Shown one piece after another: positions 1 to 6,549 of a stretch of 8,266 bases of DNA. Source of the DNA: an uncultured Oscillospiraceae bacterium (GTDB lineage Bacteria; Bacillota; Clostridia; Oscillospirales; Acutalibacteraceae). The stretch spans positions 1 through 8,266 of the forward strand of contig URYX01000074.1 of NCBI GenBank assembly GCA_900552225.1, in the 5' to 3' direction. Both the position numbers and the translations under genes were made by a program. Below the pieces are notes generated by a model. The model saw only the letters and a program-made list of their open reading frames with translations, ran no database searches and had not been told where the DNA came from. Position 1 is the first letter of the stretch, and each line of letters starts with the position of its first letter.

Positions 1-1
1 G

Positions 2-1066
2 GGGATTTGGTCACTTTATAGCTACGATTCCAAGGCGGAAACCGTAACTATTAAGACGGCCTACGAGCCGACGCGCAGCATTACGCTGGCCACGGAAGAA
101 GCGGTACAGGCTTCGTTCATCCTGAAGACGAACGCATCTCTGTTCAAGGATGGCGAGACCTACACGCTGACCGGTAAGTTCAAGGCAGATGTGACTGGCG
201 AGATCGCCGGTACGATGGGCCACCATGCGTGGATTGAGACCGGAACGGCTGCCAAGGATCAGAAGTACACCTCCAGCACGAATGGTTGGGTGGACATCAC
301 CAACAAGGATGGAGAATTGATCACTTTCACGAACGCGAGTGCTCAAATTAAGTTCCAGACTTGGTTCATTAAGGGCTCTGTTTCCGTTGCTGACGTTGTT
401 ATCAAGGACAGCAAGGGCGAAGTGGTCTATGAACTGGCCAAGGACACCGACTTCTGGGCGGACGGTACCTACACGGACAAGAAGAATGACAATAAGGGAA
501 TTTGGGCGCTTTATAGCTACGATTCCAAGGCGGAGACCGTAACTATTAAGACTGCCTACGAGCCGACACGCGGGATCTCCCTTGAAAACGAGGAGTCTGT
601 GCAGCCTGCTCTGATTCTGCTGCCGGGCAATTCGCTCTTTACCAAGGGCGAGACCTACACGCTGACCGGTAAGATCAAGTCGGATTATGCCGGAGAACTC
701 GGTGCGAACGCTACCCATACCTGGATCGAGACCAAAGACGATGCCAAAGATAAGAAGTATGCGAAGGGCACCGACGGTTGGGAGGATATTCTGGCGGGCA
801 ACGGCCAGCCGCTGACCTTCAAGGGTGGCGACGCTCAGATCAACTTCCAGCTGTGGTTTGCGAAGGGCACGCTGTCGATTGCGGATGTCGTGATTAAGGA
901 CAGCAAGGGCGAAGTAGCTTACGACATGACCAAGGATGCCGACTTCTGGGAAGACGGCACGGTGGCTTATGAGACGATCGGAAAGAGCAAGAGCATTTGG
1001 CAGCTCTTCAGCTACAACTCAAAGCCCTATAACGTAACCGTTAAGACCAACACTGTGATTCCCACT
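2..1066 (+). repeat. Tandem ~495-bp intragenic repeat units
   Basis: The coding sequence repeats with a spacing of 495 bp: the ATT-TGG (Ile-Trp) codons occur at 5, 500 and 995. Bases 5-72 and 500-567 differ at only about five positions, and most of those changes are at third codon positions. The 27 bases at 152-178 recur exactly at 647-673 (encoding GETYTLTGK). The third unit is clearly more diverged and has a small compensated indel, since the stretch encoding KDSKGEV is offset by 492 rather than 495. This points to a recent duplication or gene conversion between the first two units and an older one for the third. Such a region can also be collapsed or expanded by assembly. Confidence 0.85.
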
Positions 1067-2350
1067 CCCGATCCCGAACCGGAACCCGATCCCGAGTTCC
1101 CGACGGTGGAGGATATCCGCATTGCGCATGACAACACCGTCAACCGCGTGGTCGGCATCCGCTGCACCGAGAACATCAACCCGACCTTCACCATGTCTCT
1201 GCTGTACGATGCCGAGATGCTGGACGGCAAGACCGGCCCCTACACGGTGACCGCGAAGCTCAAGCTCTCCGACTATGCGGCGATGCAGGACGGCGGCAAC
1301 GCGTTTGTGGACTTCGTGGTGGGTGACCAGACGGCCAACCAGGCGAAGTACACCGCGAACACCGACGGCTGGGTGGATGCCGAGTGGACGCTCGATACCA
1401 AGGGTCTGGATGCGAAAATGATCTTCGGTATGTACTATGCCTCCGGTGAATTCCTCGTGGCCGACCTGGTCATCAAGGATGCGAACGGCGAGCTGGTCTA
1501 CTACATGGCCAATGACCCGGTGCTGTACGGCACGACCGATATGAAGCAGTACGCTTCCGATCCGTGGAGCGCGGCGGATTACGGCTCGGATAAGTCCAGC
1601 CTGATCTTCAGCACGACCAAGATGGAAGAGTATGTCCCGAACCGTGTGTTCACCATCACGCCGGATACCAGCGTGAAGAAACCCGCGATCAACCCGGTTA
1701 TCATCATCAACACGGAGAGCGATAAGTTCGAGTCCGGCAAGACCTACACCCTGACCGGCAAGGTCAAGATCAACCTGACCGGCGAAATCACCGGCACGAG
1801 CAATACGATGAATGCCGGCTACGGCGGACGGTATCAGGGCACGACCAACGGCTGGATCAGCATCGTGGATAAGACCGGCAAGCCCTATACCTTCAAGGGC
1901 AAGACCGGCTACTTCACCTTCCTGATGTGGTATGCCACCGGTAACCTGTCGGTCGCTGACCTGACGATTACCGATGAGGACGGCGTTGTGGTCTACAGCA
2001 TGGAGGGCGACCAGGAATTCCCGAGCACCAAGAACCGTTATTCGGCTATGTGGGGCGATCCGTATATTCTGGTGACGTATGGCGATCAGAATGCCTGCTG
2101 GTTCTCCTCCTACACCGCCGAAACCGTGACCGAGCACAAGGCGGAGGATTACTTGATGCCGACCTTCGAGCTCCCGTCCGCTGAGAACCCGGATCCGACG
2201 CCCGATCCCGATCCGACTCCCGATCCGACTCCCGATCCGGACAAGGATCCCGAAACCGGCGACCGCGCCTCCGCGCTGATCCCGGCGATCGTGCTGCTGG
2301 CCGGCGCTGCGGTGACCCTGACGGCGGTGCGCCGCCGCAAGGCTCGCTGA
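2..2350 (+). CDS. Wall-anchored multi-module surface protein, probably carbohydrate-binding (5' end missing)
   Basis: The reading frame is open from base 2 to the TGA at 2348-2350 (782 visible residues), so the true start, signal peptide and any N-terminal catalytic part lie to the left. The visible part is a string of related modules of about 165 residues: the tail of one (2-76), two complete copies (77-571 and 572-1066), a Pro/Asp/Glu linker (1061-1102), and two more diverged copies (about 1103-1644 and 1645-2150). Recurring motifs are GETYTLTGK, a T(D/N)GW turn, a central WF or WY strand, and the strand (L/V)S(I/V)AD(V/L)xIxD near the end. This pattern resembles beta-sandwich carbohydrate-binding modules of the CBM4/9 (CenC-like) type, but I cannot assign a family. 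A PD/PT-rich stalk and a sortase-type signal close the protein, placing it on the cell wall. Inferred role: substrate adhesion, or the binding part of a larger surface enzyme. Structural adhesin repeats are the main alternative. The gene may be expressed separately from the downstream operon, because a strong hairpin follows it. Confidence 0.85.
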   Translation, partial: GIWSLYSYDSKAETVTIKTAYEPTRSITLATEEAVQASFILKTNASLFKDGETYTLTGKFKADVTGEIAGTMGHHAWIETGTAAKDQKYTSSTNGWVDITNKDGELITFTNASAQIKFQTWFIKGSVSVADVVIKDSKGEVVYELAKDTDFWADGTYTDKKNDNKGIWALYSYDSKAETVTIKTAYEPTRGISLENEESVQPALILLPGNSLFTKGETYTLTGKIKSDYAGELGANATHTWIETKDDAKDKKYAKGTDGWEDILAGNGQPLTFKGGDAQINFQLWFAKGTLSIADVVIKDSKGEVAYDMTKDADFWEDGTVAYETIGKSKSIWQLFSYNSKPYNVTVKTNTVIPTPDPEPEPDPEFPTVEDIRIAHDNTVNRVVGIRCTENINPTFTMSLLYDAEMLDGKTGPYTVTAKLKLSDYAAMQDGGNAFVDFVVGDQTANQAKYTANTDGWVDAEWTLDTKGLDAKMIFGMYYASGEFLVADLVIKDANGELVYYMANDPVLYGTTDMKQYASDPWSAADYGSDKSSLIFSTTKMEEYVPNRVFTITPDTSVKKPAINPVIIINTESDKFESGKTYTLTGKVKINLTGEITGTSNTMNAGYGGRYQGTTNGWISIVDKTGKPYTFKGKTGYFTFLMWYATGNLSVADLTITDEDGVVVYSMEGDQEFPSTKNRYSAMWGDPYILVTYGDQNACWFSSYTAETVTEHKAEDYLMPTFELPSAENPDPTPDPDPTPDPTPDPDKDPETGDRASALIPAIVLLAGAAVTLTAVRRRKAR
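2193..2240 (+). repeat. Short PD/PT-coding linker repeat
   Basis: Near-perfect repeats of the 12-mer CCGACTCCCGAT and the related GATCCCGATCCG encode a Pro-Asp/Pro-Thr stalk. Such stalks commonly span the peptidoglycan between surface domains and the sorting signal. A similar Pro/Asp/Glu linker sits between modules at 1061-1102. The repeat is prone to slippage in 12-bp steps, which would change stalk length without changing frame. Confidence 0.8.
2246..2347 (+). other. C-terminal sortase-type cell-wall sorting signal
   Basis: The C-terminus reads DPETGD, then a short polar stretch, then a hydrophobic segment rich in Ala, Leu, Val and Ile of about 20 residues, then a positively charged tail (RRRKAR). 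This is the three-part architecture of LPxTG-type signals. The first position is Asp rather than Leu, and the motif is followed by Asp, as in the (N/x)PxTGD variants common in Clostridia. Sortase would be expected to cut between T and G. No sortase gene is in the window. Confidence 0.8.
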
Positions 2351-2393
2351 AATACGCAGCCCTGCACGCAGAAACACTTTTGAAGAATCTACA

Positions 2394-2437
2394 CTTCGCC
2401 GGAAGTCGGCTCCCCTCGGGGTCGGCTTCCGGCGAAG
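2394..2437 (+). terminator. Strong hairpin, candidate terminator or mRNA stabiliser
   Basis: The arms 2394-2405 and 2426-2437 are a perfect 12-bp inverted repeat. The stem continues inward for eight more pairs (three of them G-U), giving a 20-bp stem with a four-base CCTC loop at 2414-2417. It lies 43 nt after the stop of the wall protein and 57 nt before the proposed permease start. No T-run follows (the next bases are ccggacacacac), so it is not a textbook intrinsic terminator. It could terminate partially, or protect the 3' end of the wall-protein transcript. I see no convincing -35/-10 promoter between it and the permease. Confidence 0.6.
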
Positions 2438-2485
2438 CCGGACACACACATGGCGGCGCCCGCGGCGCGGGGACCGCCCGATCAC

Positions 2486-2497
2486 AGGAAAGGGGTG
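2486..2497 (+). promoter_or_regulatory. Ribosome binding site and GTG start proposed for the permease
   Basis: AGGA at 2486-2489 stands five bases before an in-frame GTG at 2495, the best site/start pair in the region. The farthest upstream ATG (2450) would add a 15-residue Ala/Arg/Pro-rich leader, follows the hairpin by only 12 nt and lacks a Shine-Dalgarno sequence. The ATG at 2525 is in frame but also has no good site. The start is therefore a reasoned choice, not certain. Confidence 0.5.
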
Positions 2498-3493
2498 GTC
2501 ATCATCGCGGAATTGTCAAAAAGAATGACCGTCCGTGACAGAGCCGGTCGTAAGAATGTCTGGATCAAACGGTTGGTTGCTCTGTGCCGCTGGATTTTTC
2601 TGATCGGGATGAGCTACGTCATGCTCTATCCCGTCATTTACATGCTTTCATCGGGGTTTAAGTCGATTCAGGATGTCTACGACCCGACGGTGGTCTGGCT
2701 TCCGAAAAGCTCCTCGCTGCAGGCAATGAAGCTGGCACTGGAGGTCATGGACTACGGGAATTCTCTGCAGCGGACGCTTTGGATGACCCTGCCCACCGTA
2801 TTGCTGCAGGTCGTGTCCTCGACGCTCGCGGGCTATGGCTTTGCCCGCTTCCGCTTCCGGGGGAATAAGCTCCTGTTCGACCTGCTGGTGTTCACCATCA
2901 TCGTCCCCGTACAGACCTATATCATTCCGCTGTACGTGGACCTGACCCACTTTGATTTCTTCGGTATCGGCCGCATCGTAGGTCTGTTCAGCGGAAATCC
3001 GCTGACCGTCAACCTGCTCAATAAGGACATCGTGTTCTATCTCACCGGCCTGTTCGGGGCCGGCATCCGCAGCGGCCTGTACATTTTCATCCTGCGGCAG
3101 TTTTTCATCAACATGCCGAAGGAGCTGGAGGAGGCGGCCATGATCGACGGCTGCGGACCGTTTGCCACGTTCCGCCGGATCATGCTGCCGAATACCTCCT
3201 CGATTCTGGCGACGGTCGCGGTGTTCTCCGTGGTGTGGTACTGGAACGACTATTACCTGTCCTCCATGTATTACCGCTCCTCGTTCCCGCTGTCCGTCAA
3301 CCTGACGAACCTGAGCTCGCTGCTCTCCACCAGCAACATGGTGACGGGCATTTCGACCCAGGAGCTTGCGTTCCTGCGGGAACCGATCCTGGCCTGTGGC
3401 TGCCTGATTACGGTGCTGCCGCTGCTGCTTTTCTACATAGTGGCGCAGCGCTTCTTTACCGAGGGCATGGAACGTTCCGGTATCGTGGGCTAA
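2495..3493 (+). CDS. Sugar ABC transporter permease, MalG/YtcP-like (CUT1 family)
   Basis: Inner-membrane subunit that would form the translocation path of a carbohydrate importer with a second permease. From the GTG start it has 332 residues. Hydrophobic segments lie near residues 31-52, 97-117, 127-148, 188-204, 236-258 and 295-318, the usual six. The cytoplasmic coupling loop is clear: E213-A-A...D218-G219...F-x-x-I-x-L231-P232, the EAA motif of BPD_transp_1 permeases that contacts the ATPase. The C-terminus (QRFFTEGMERSGIVG) is typical of MalG-like proteins. The segment between the third and fourth membrane spans (about 150-187) seems longer than in MalG, which I associate with Clostridia oligosaccharide permeases. 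The binding-protein gene follows after 41 nt. The MalF/LplB-type partner normally found just upstream is absent; a wall protein is there instead. Family is secure; the sugar is unknown. Confidence 0.93.
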   Translation: MVIIAELSKRMTVRDRAGRKNVWIKRLVALCRWIFLIGMSYVMLYPVIYMLSSGFKSIQDVYDPTVVWLPKSSSLQAMKLALEVMDYGNSLQRTLWMTLPTVLLQVVSSTLAGYGFARFRFRGNKLLFDLLVFTIIVPVQTYIIPLYVDLTHFDFFGIGRIVGLFSGNPLTVNLLNKDIVFYLTGLFGAGIRSGLYIFILRQFFINMPKELEEAAMIDGCGPFATFRRIMLPNTSSILATVAVFSVVWYWNDYYLSSMYYRSSFPLSVNLTNLSSLLSTSNMVTGISTQELAFLREPILACGCLITVLPLLLFYIVAQRFFTEGMERSGIVG

Positions 3494-3534
3494 ACGGGAA
3501 ATTTTCACCGTGATGACAGAAAGGAAGATCCTGA

Positions 3535-4827
3535 ATGAAGAAAATGGGGAAACGCTTACCGGCGATACTCGCTGTCCTGACGATCCTCCTGTGCGGCCTG
3601 ATGGGCTGTACGCCCGGGACGGATACGTCAACCTCCGGCGGCTCGGCCGCCGGCCTGGAGGCCGAAAAAGGGAAGACGCTCTCGATCATGATTCCGGGTC
3701 ATAACCCGAACTCCACCGAGGAGAGCGCCTGGCAGAATGCCGTTGTCAAGGAATTTAAAGAGAAGTATCCGGATGTCAACGTCGAATGGGTCGTGGCCGG
3801 CTGGGATTCCTGGTATACCAAGGTCATCGCCTGCATTTCGTCCAACGATCCGATCGACCTGATCAACGACGGCGCCAACAACAACCCGAAATTCGCGCTG
3901 AAGGGCGTAACGCAGCCGATCAACGACTACGTTGACCTGACCAACGAAAATCTGCACAAAGCCACGATGGACGCGGTGTTCTGCTACGATAATAAGTATT
4001 ACGTGGCGGTCAGCGAGACCAATGTGGCCGTGGTGTATTATAACAAGACCATCATCGAGAACGAGGGCTTCCAGGATCCGCAGGAGCTGGTCGATAAGGG
4101 TGAATGGAACTGGACGAACTTCACGAAGCTTGCCAACAGCCTGACCGACACCAACTCCAAGCGCTGGGGCTTCGCCACCAACTATCCCTACCTGTTCTTC
4201 GGCGCCGATGCGACCAGCATGCTGACGCTCGACAACCAGTTCCGCTACACCCTGAACATCGATTCTCCCTCCATGAAGAACGCTCTGCAGATGATCCAGG
4301 ATGGCTGGTACACCTCCAACTGGCAGGGCTGGGAGAACGATCCCTGGTCCACCTTCTATAAGGGCAGCGCCGTGATGCTGGGCGACTTCCAGTGGGTGGA
4401 GGCGCAGATTCTGCAGGCGCAGGAATACGGCCTGGCGGACTTTGAGTTCGGCGTGGTGCCCATGCCGACCGGCCCGGACAACACCGAGGGCGTATCTCCC
4501 ATCACGGCGGCCGGCTGGGCCATCGGCAACGGCAGCGACTGCCCGAACTATACGGGTAAGCTGATCGATATGCTGGTGAACGGCCAGGCGGCGTACCTCG
4601 AGAAGCAGAACGCCAAGCTGGACGCGGCGCACGTAGCGCTGTACAAGCAGCTGGCGCAGAAGCCGTTCTGCACGAACAGCTATGACTCGGCCGTAGGCGG
4701 CGCGTTCGACATCTGCCAGGCGATCCAGCAGGGCCAGTCGATCAGTCAGGCCATCGAGGAGTTCAAGCCGATCTATCAGAGAAAGATCGATCAGGCCAAC
4801 AGCGGCTCGCTCGAAGACGAAGAATAA
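3535..4827 (+). CDS. ABC transporter sugar-binding lipoprotein (SBP_bac_1 type)
   Basis: Extracellular solute-binding protein that would capture a carbohydrate and deliver it to the permease. It has 430 residues, normal for the family. Residues 1-24 are a lipoprotein signal (MKKMGKR, then a hydrophobic core), with the lipobox L22-M-G-C25. A Ser/Thr/Gly linker (26-47) leads to the binding domain. Family-typical features include the hydrophobic strand LSIMIPGH near 49-56, ending in a polar GH, GWDSWYTKV at 89-97, the YYNKTIIENEGF stretch at 168-179, and a late segment with GWYTSNWQGW and KGSAVMLGDFQW. The many Trp/Tyr residues fit an oligosaccharide site. The ATG at 3535 has AAAGGAAG about nine bases ahead, so the start is well supported. 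It lies 41 nt after the permease and 36 nt before the first DUF4838 gene, so they probably share a transcript. The specific sugar cannot be read from the sequence. Confidence 0.95.
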   Translation: MKKMGKRLPAILAVLTILLCGLMGCTPGTDTSTSGGSAAGLEAEKGKTLSIMIPGHNPNSTEESAWQNAVVKEFKEKYPDVNVEWVVAGWDSWYTKVIACISSNDPIDLINDGANNNPKFALKGVTQPINDYVDLTNENLHKATMDAVFCYDNKYYVAVSETNVAVVYYNKTIIENEGFQDPQELVDKGEWNWTNFTKLANSLTDTNSKRWGFATNYPYLFFGADATSMLTLDNQFRYTLNIDSPSMKNALQMIQDGWYTSNWQGWENDPWSTFYKGSAVMLGDFQWVEAQILQAQEYGLADFEFGVVPMPTGPDNTEGVSPITAAGWAIGNGSDCPNYTGKLIDMLVNGQAAYLEKQNAKLDAAHVALYKQLAQKPFCTNSYDSAVGGAFDICQAIQQGQSISQAIEEFKPIYQRKIDQANSGSLEDEE

Positions 4828-4863
4828 CAGACACAGCGGCACAACAGGGAAAGGATTTAATGA

Positions 4864-6549
4864 ATGAGTAATCCGGTCAGCGTTTTAAGAGAAGATTACC
4901 GGGAGCTGGAGATTGCCCGCGACGGCAAGGTGCTGTGCGGTGTGGTCATTGCTCCGGATGCGCCGGAAAAGGTGACGGATGCGGCGAAGGACTTTGCCGA
5001 TCTGCTCGAAACCATGTGCGGTGATCGGCCGCCGGTCACCACGACGGCGGAGCCTTTGCCGGAAATTCCGGTGTTTATCGGTGCCAGCCCGGAGACGGAG
5101 AGGCGCGGTGTCCCCGCGATGCGCGGCTATCCGGGACAAGAGGGATTCTGTCTGAAAAACGACCGGAATACCTGCCTGATCCTGCTCGGCAACGACGACG
5201 GCGACTATTACGGCACGGCCTTCGCCGTGACGGCGTTCTTTGAAAAGCTCGGCTGCGGCTGGTTCGGGCCGCAGGAGCTGTGGCAGGAGATTCCCCGCCG
5301 GGAGACGGTTTCCGTCGGCTATCTCGACGAGGTGCAGCATCCGCAGTTTATCAGCCGACAGAACAACGTGCTGCGTTATTTCCCCGAGGTGGGGCGCCGC
5401 TGGTATCTCGGCGGCGAGCGGCGCGTGGCGGGCCATGCGTTCCAGCTGATGTTCCCGTGGAAGACGGAGTTTGAGAAGCACCCGGATTGGTATTGCGAAA
5501 TCAACGGCAAGCGCGATCCGATGGGGGTGGACTGGTGGCAGTTCTGCTACTCCAACCCCGAGCTCATCGAGTGCTTCGGTCAGAAGGTCATCGAAATCTT
5601 CGATAACGACCCAAAGCTGACGCAGTATTCCATCGCACTCAACGACGGCTGGTATGAGGGCTTCTGCGAGTGCGAGAACTGCCGCGCCATGGGCAGCACG
5701 CCGTCGGATATCGCCGTGGAATTCGCCAACCGCATTGCGCGGGTGGTGGCGCGGAAATATCCCGACCGCATCCTGACCTTCCTGGCCTACTTCCCGACCT
5801 ATTTCCCGCCGACGCACGCCGTCACGCCCGAGCCGAACGTCGAGGTGATGTTCTGCAAGGAATGTGACATGTTTGCGCCGGTGGACAAGGGCCCGGATAA
5901 CGGCTACCATCTGCGCTACGACTTCGAGTCGAGCAAGAACCGCTATCCGGAGCCGTGGAAGTACAATTTTGAGAAATGGTGCGCCCTGGTGCCGTATAAG
6001 CACCGCGCCATCTGGGATTGGTACTGCATCGCTGCGGCCTGCCCCACGTGGAAGGATATCCCGTGGGTGCAGGGGGACGTGGCCACCCGCAACCATCGCT
6101 ACTGGAGCGATCACGGCATTTCCTATCTCTACAACGACCAGGGGCCGCTGCCCGCCTTCTACGAGGACGGCGACAGCTTCGCCCTCCGCTGGCCCCTTTG
6201 GTATGTCAATGCCAAGGGCATGTGGGATAAGGACCTGACCGGCTCCGATATGCTGCTGGATGCCTGCCGCAAGCTGTACGGCGAAGCGGCAGATCTGATG
6301 TTTGCTTATTACAGCGCCCTGGCGGATGTGGCGAAGCATAACACCGCCAAAACCATTGCGTGGCACCCGCCCGCAGCGTTTGAGGTGTATACCCCGGAGA
6401 GCGTGGAACGGATCGACCGCATCCTGCGGGCGGTGCGGGCCCTGCTGCCGGAGACCTCCGGCAAGGTGAAGCTCCGTTTGGAGGCGCAGCTTGCCCTGTG
6501 GGATAAGGCCCGCGCGATTATCGAAAGTAAGGAGGATAAACGTGTATGA
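4864..6549 (+). CDS. DUF4838-type putative glycosidase, cytosolic paralogue
   Basis: Protein of 561 residues with no signal peptide or membrane span, so predicted cytosolic. Residues about 1-145 form an alpha/beta domain like those ahead of GH20/GH67 barrels (IAPDAPEKVTDAAKDFADLL, then VFIGAS, then LILLGNDDGDYYGTAFAV). It is followed by LGCGWFGP (129-136), the classic end of this domain. Residues about 160-450 match the DUF4838 pattern: GHAF at 190-193, HPDWYCEINGKRD at 206-218, ND at 260-261 followed by C268-x-C270-x2-C273, EPNVEVMFCKE at 323-333, IWDWY at 383-387, YNDQGPLP at 423-430, and LRWPLWY at 441-447. A helical tail follows. From memory, DUF4838 is related to CAZy GH163 (endo-beta-N-acetylglucosaminidase), but the activity of this branch is unknown. 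AAAGGA lies eight bases before the ATG at 4864. Its cytosolic location next to an importer suggests it acts on imported oligosaccharides. Confidence 0.85.
   Translation: MSNPVSVLREDYRELEIARDGKVLCGVVIAPDAPEKVTDAAKDFADLLETMCGDRPPVTTTAEPLPEIPVFIGASPETERRGVPAMRGYPGQEGFCLKNDRNTCLILLGNDDGDYYGTAFAVTAFFEKLGCGWFGPQELWQEIPRRETVSVGYLDEVQHPQFISRQNNVLRYFPEVGRRWYLGGERRVAGHAFQLMFPWKTEFEKHPDWYCEINGKRDPMGVDWWQFCYSNPELIECFGQKVIEIFDNDPKLTQYSIALNDGWYEGFCECENCRAMGSTPSDIAVEFANRIARVVARKYPDRILTFLAYFPTYFPPTHAVTPEPNVEVMFCKECDMFAPVDKGPDNGYHLRYDFESSKNRYPEPWKYNFEKWCALVPYKHRAIWDWYCIAAACPTWKDIPWVQGDVATRNHRYWSDHGISYLYNDQGPLPAFYEDGDSFALRWPLWYVNAKGMWDKDLTGSDMLLDACRKLYGEAADLMFAYYSALADVAKHNTAKTIAWHPPAAFEVYTPESVERIDRILRAVRALLPETSGKVKLRLEAQLALWDKARAIIESKEDKRV
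6528..6549 (+). promoter_or_regulatory. Strong Shine-Dalgarno and ATGA start-stop overlap
   Basis: TAAGGAGG at 6528-6535 lies inside the last codons of the first DUF4838 gene, ten bases before the ATG at 6546. That ATG overlaps the TGA stop (6547-6549) of the upstream gene by four bases. This indicates translational coupling of the two paralogues and fixes the start of the second gene. Confidence 0.85.

Noticed and set aside
2193..2240. Short direct repeats considered as a CRISPR-like or regulatory array
   Set aside because: They are in frame, without spacers, and encode the Pro-Asp/Pro-Thr stalk of the surface protein.
191..2350. ATG at 191 as the start of the surface protein
   Set aside because: The same frame continues open to the left edge and encodes the preceding repeat module, and there is no ribosome site, so 191 is an internal Met.
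1019..2485. 488-residue open frame on the minus strand
   Set aside because: It is antisense to the wall protein and reads as low-complexity Arg/His/Gly repeats. The + frame has a clear sorting signal and module repeats.
2450..2494. ATG at 2450 as the permease start
   Set aside because: It lies 12 nt after the hairpin with no Shine-Dalgarno and would add an Ala/Arg/Pro-rich leader unlike permease N-termini. GTG at 2495 has AGGA at good spacing.
3628..4842. 404-residue open frame on the minus strand
   Set aside because: It mirrors the solute-binding lipoprotein, which is unmistakable on the + strand. No ribosome site or motif supports the minus frame.
4860..4871. Three-codon mini-ORF (ATG AAT GAG TAA) overlapping the start of the first DUF4838 gene
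   Set aside because: It overlaps the true ATG at 4864 and is explained by chance ATGAATGAG sequence. Nothing else suggests a leader peptide or attenuator.
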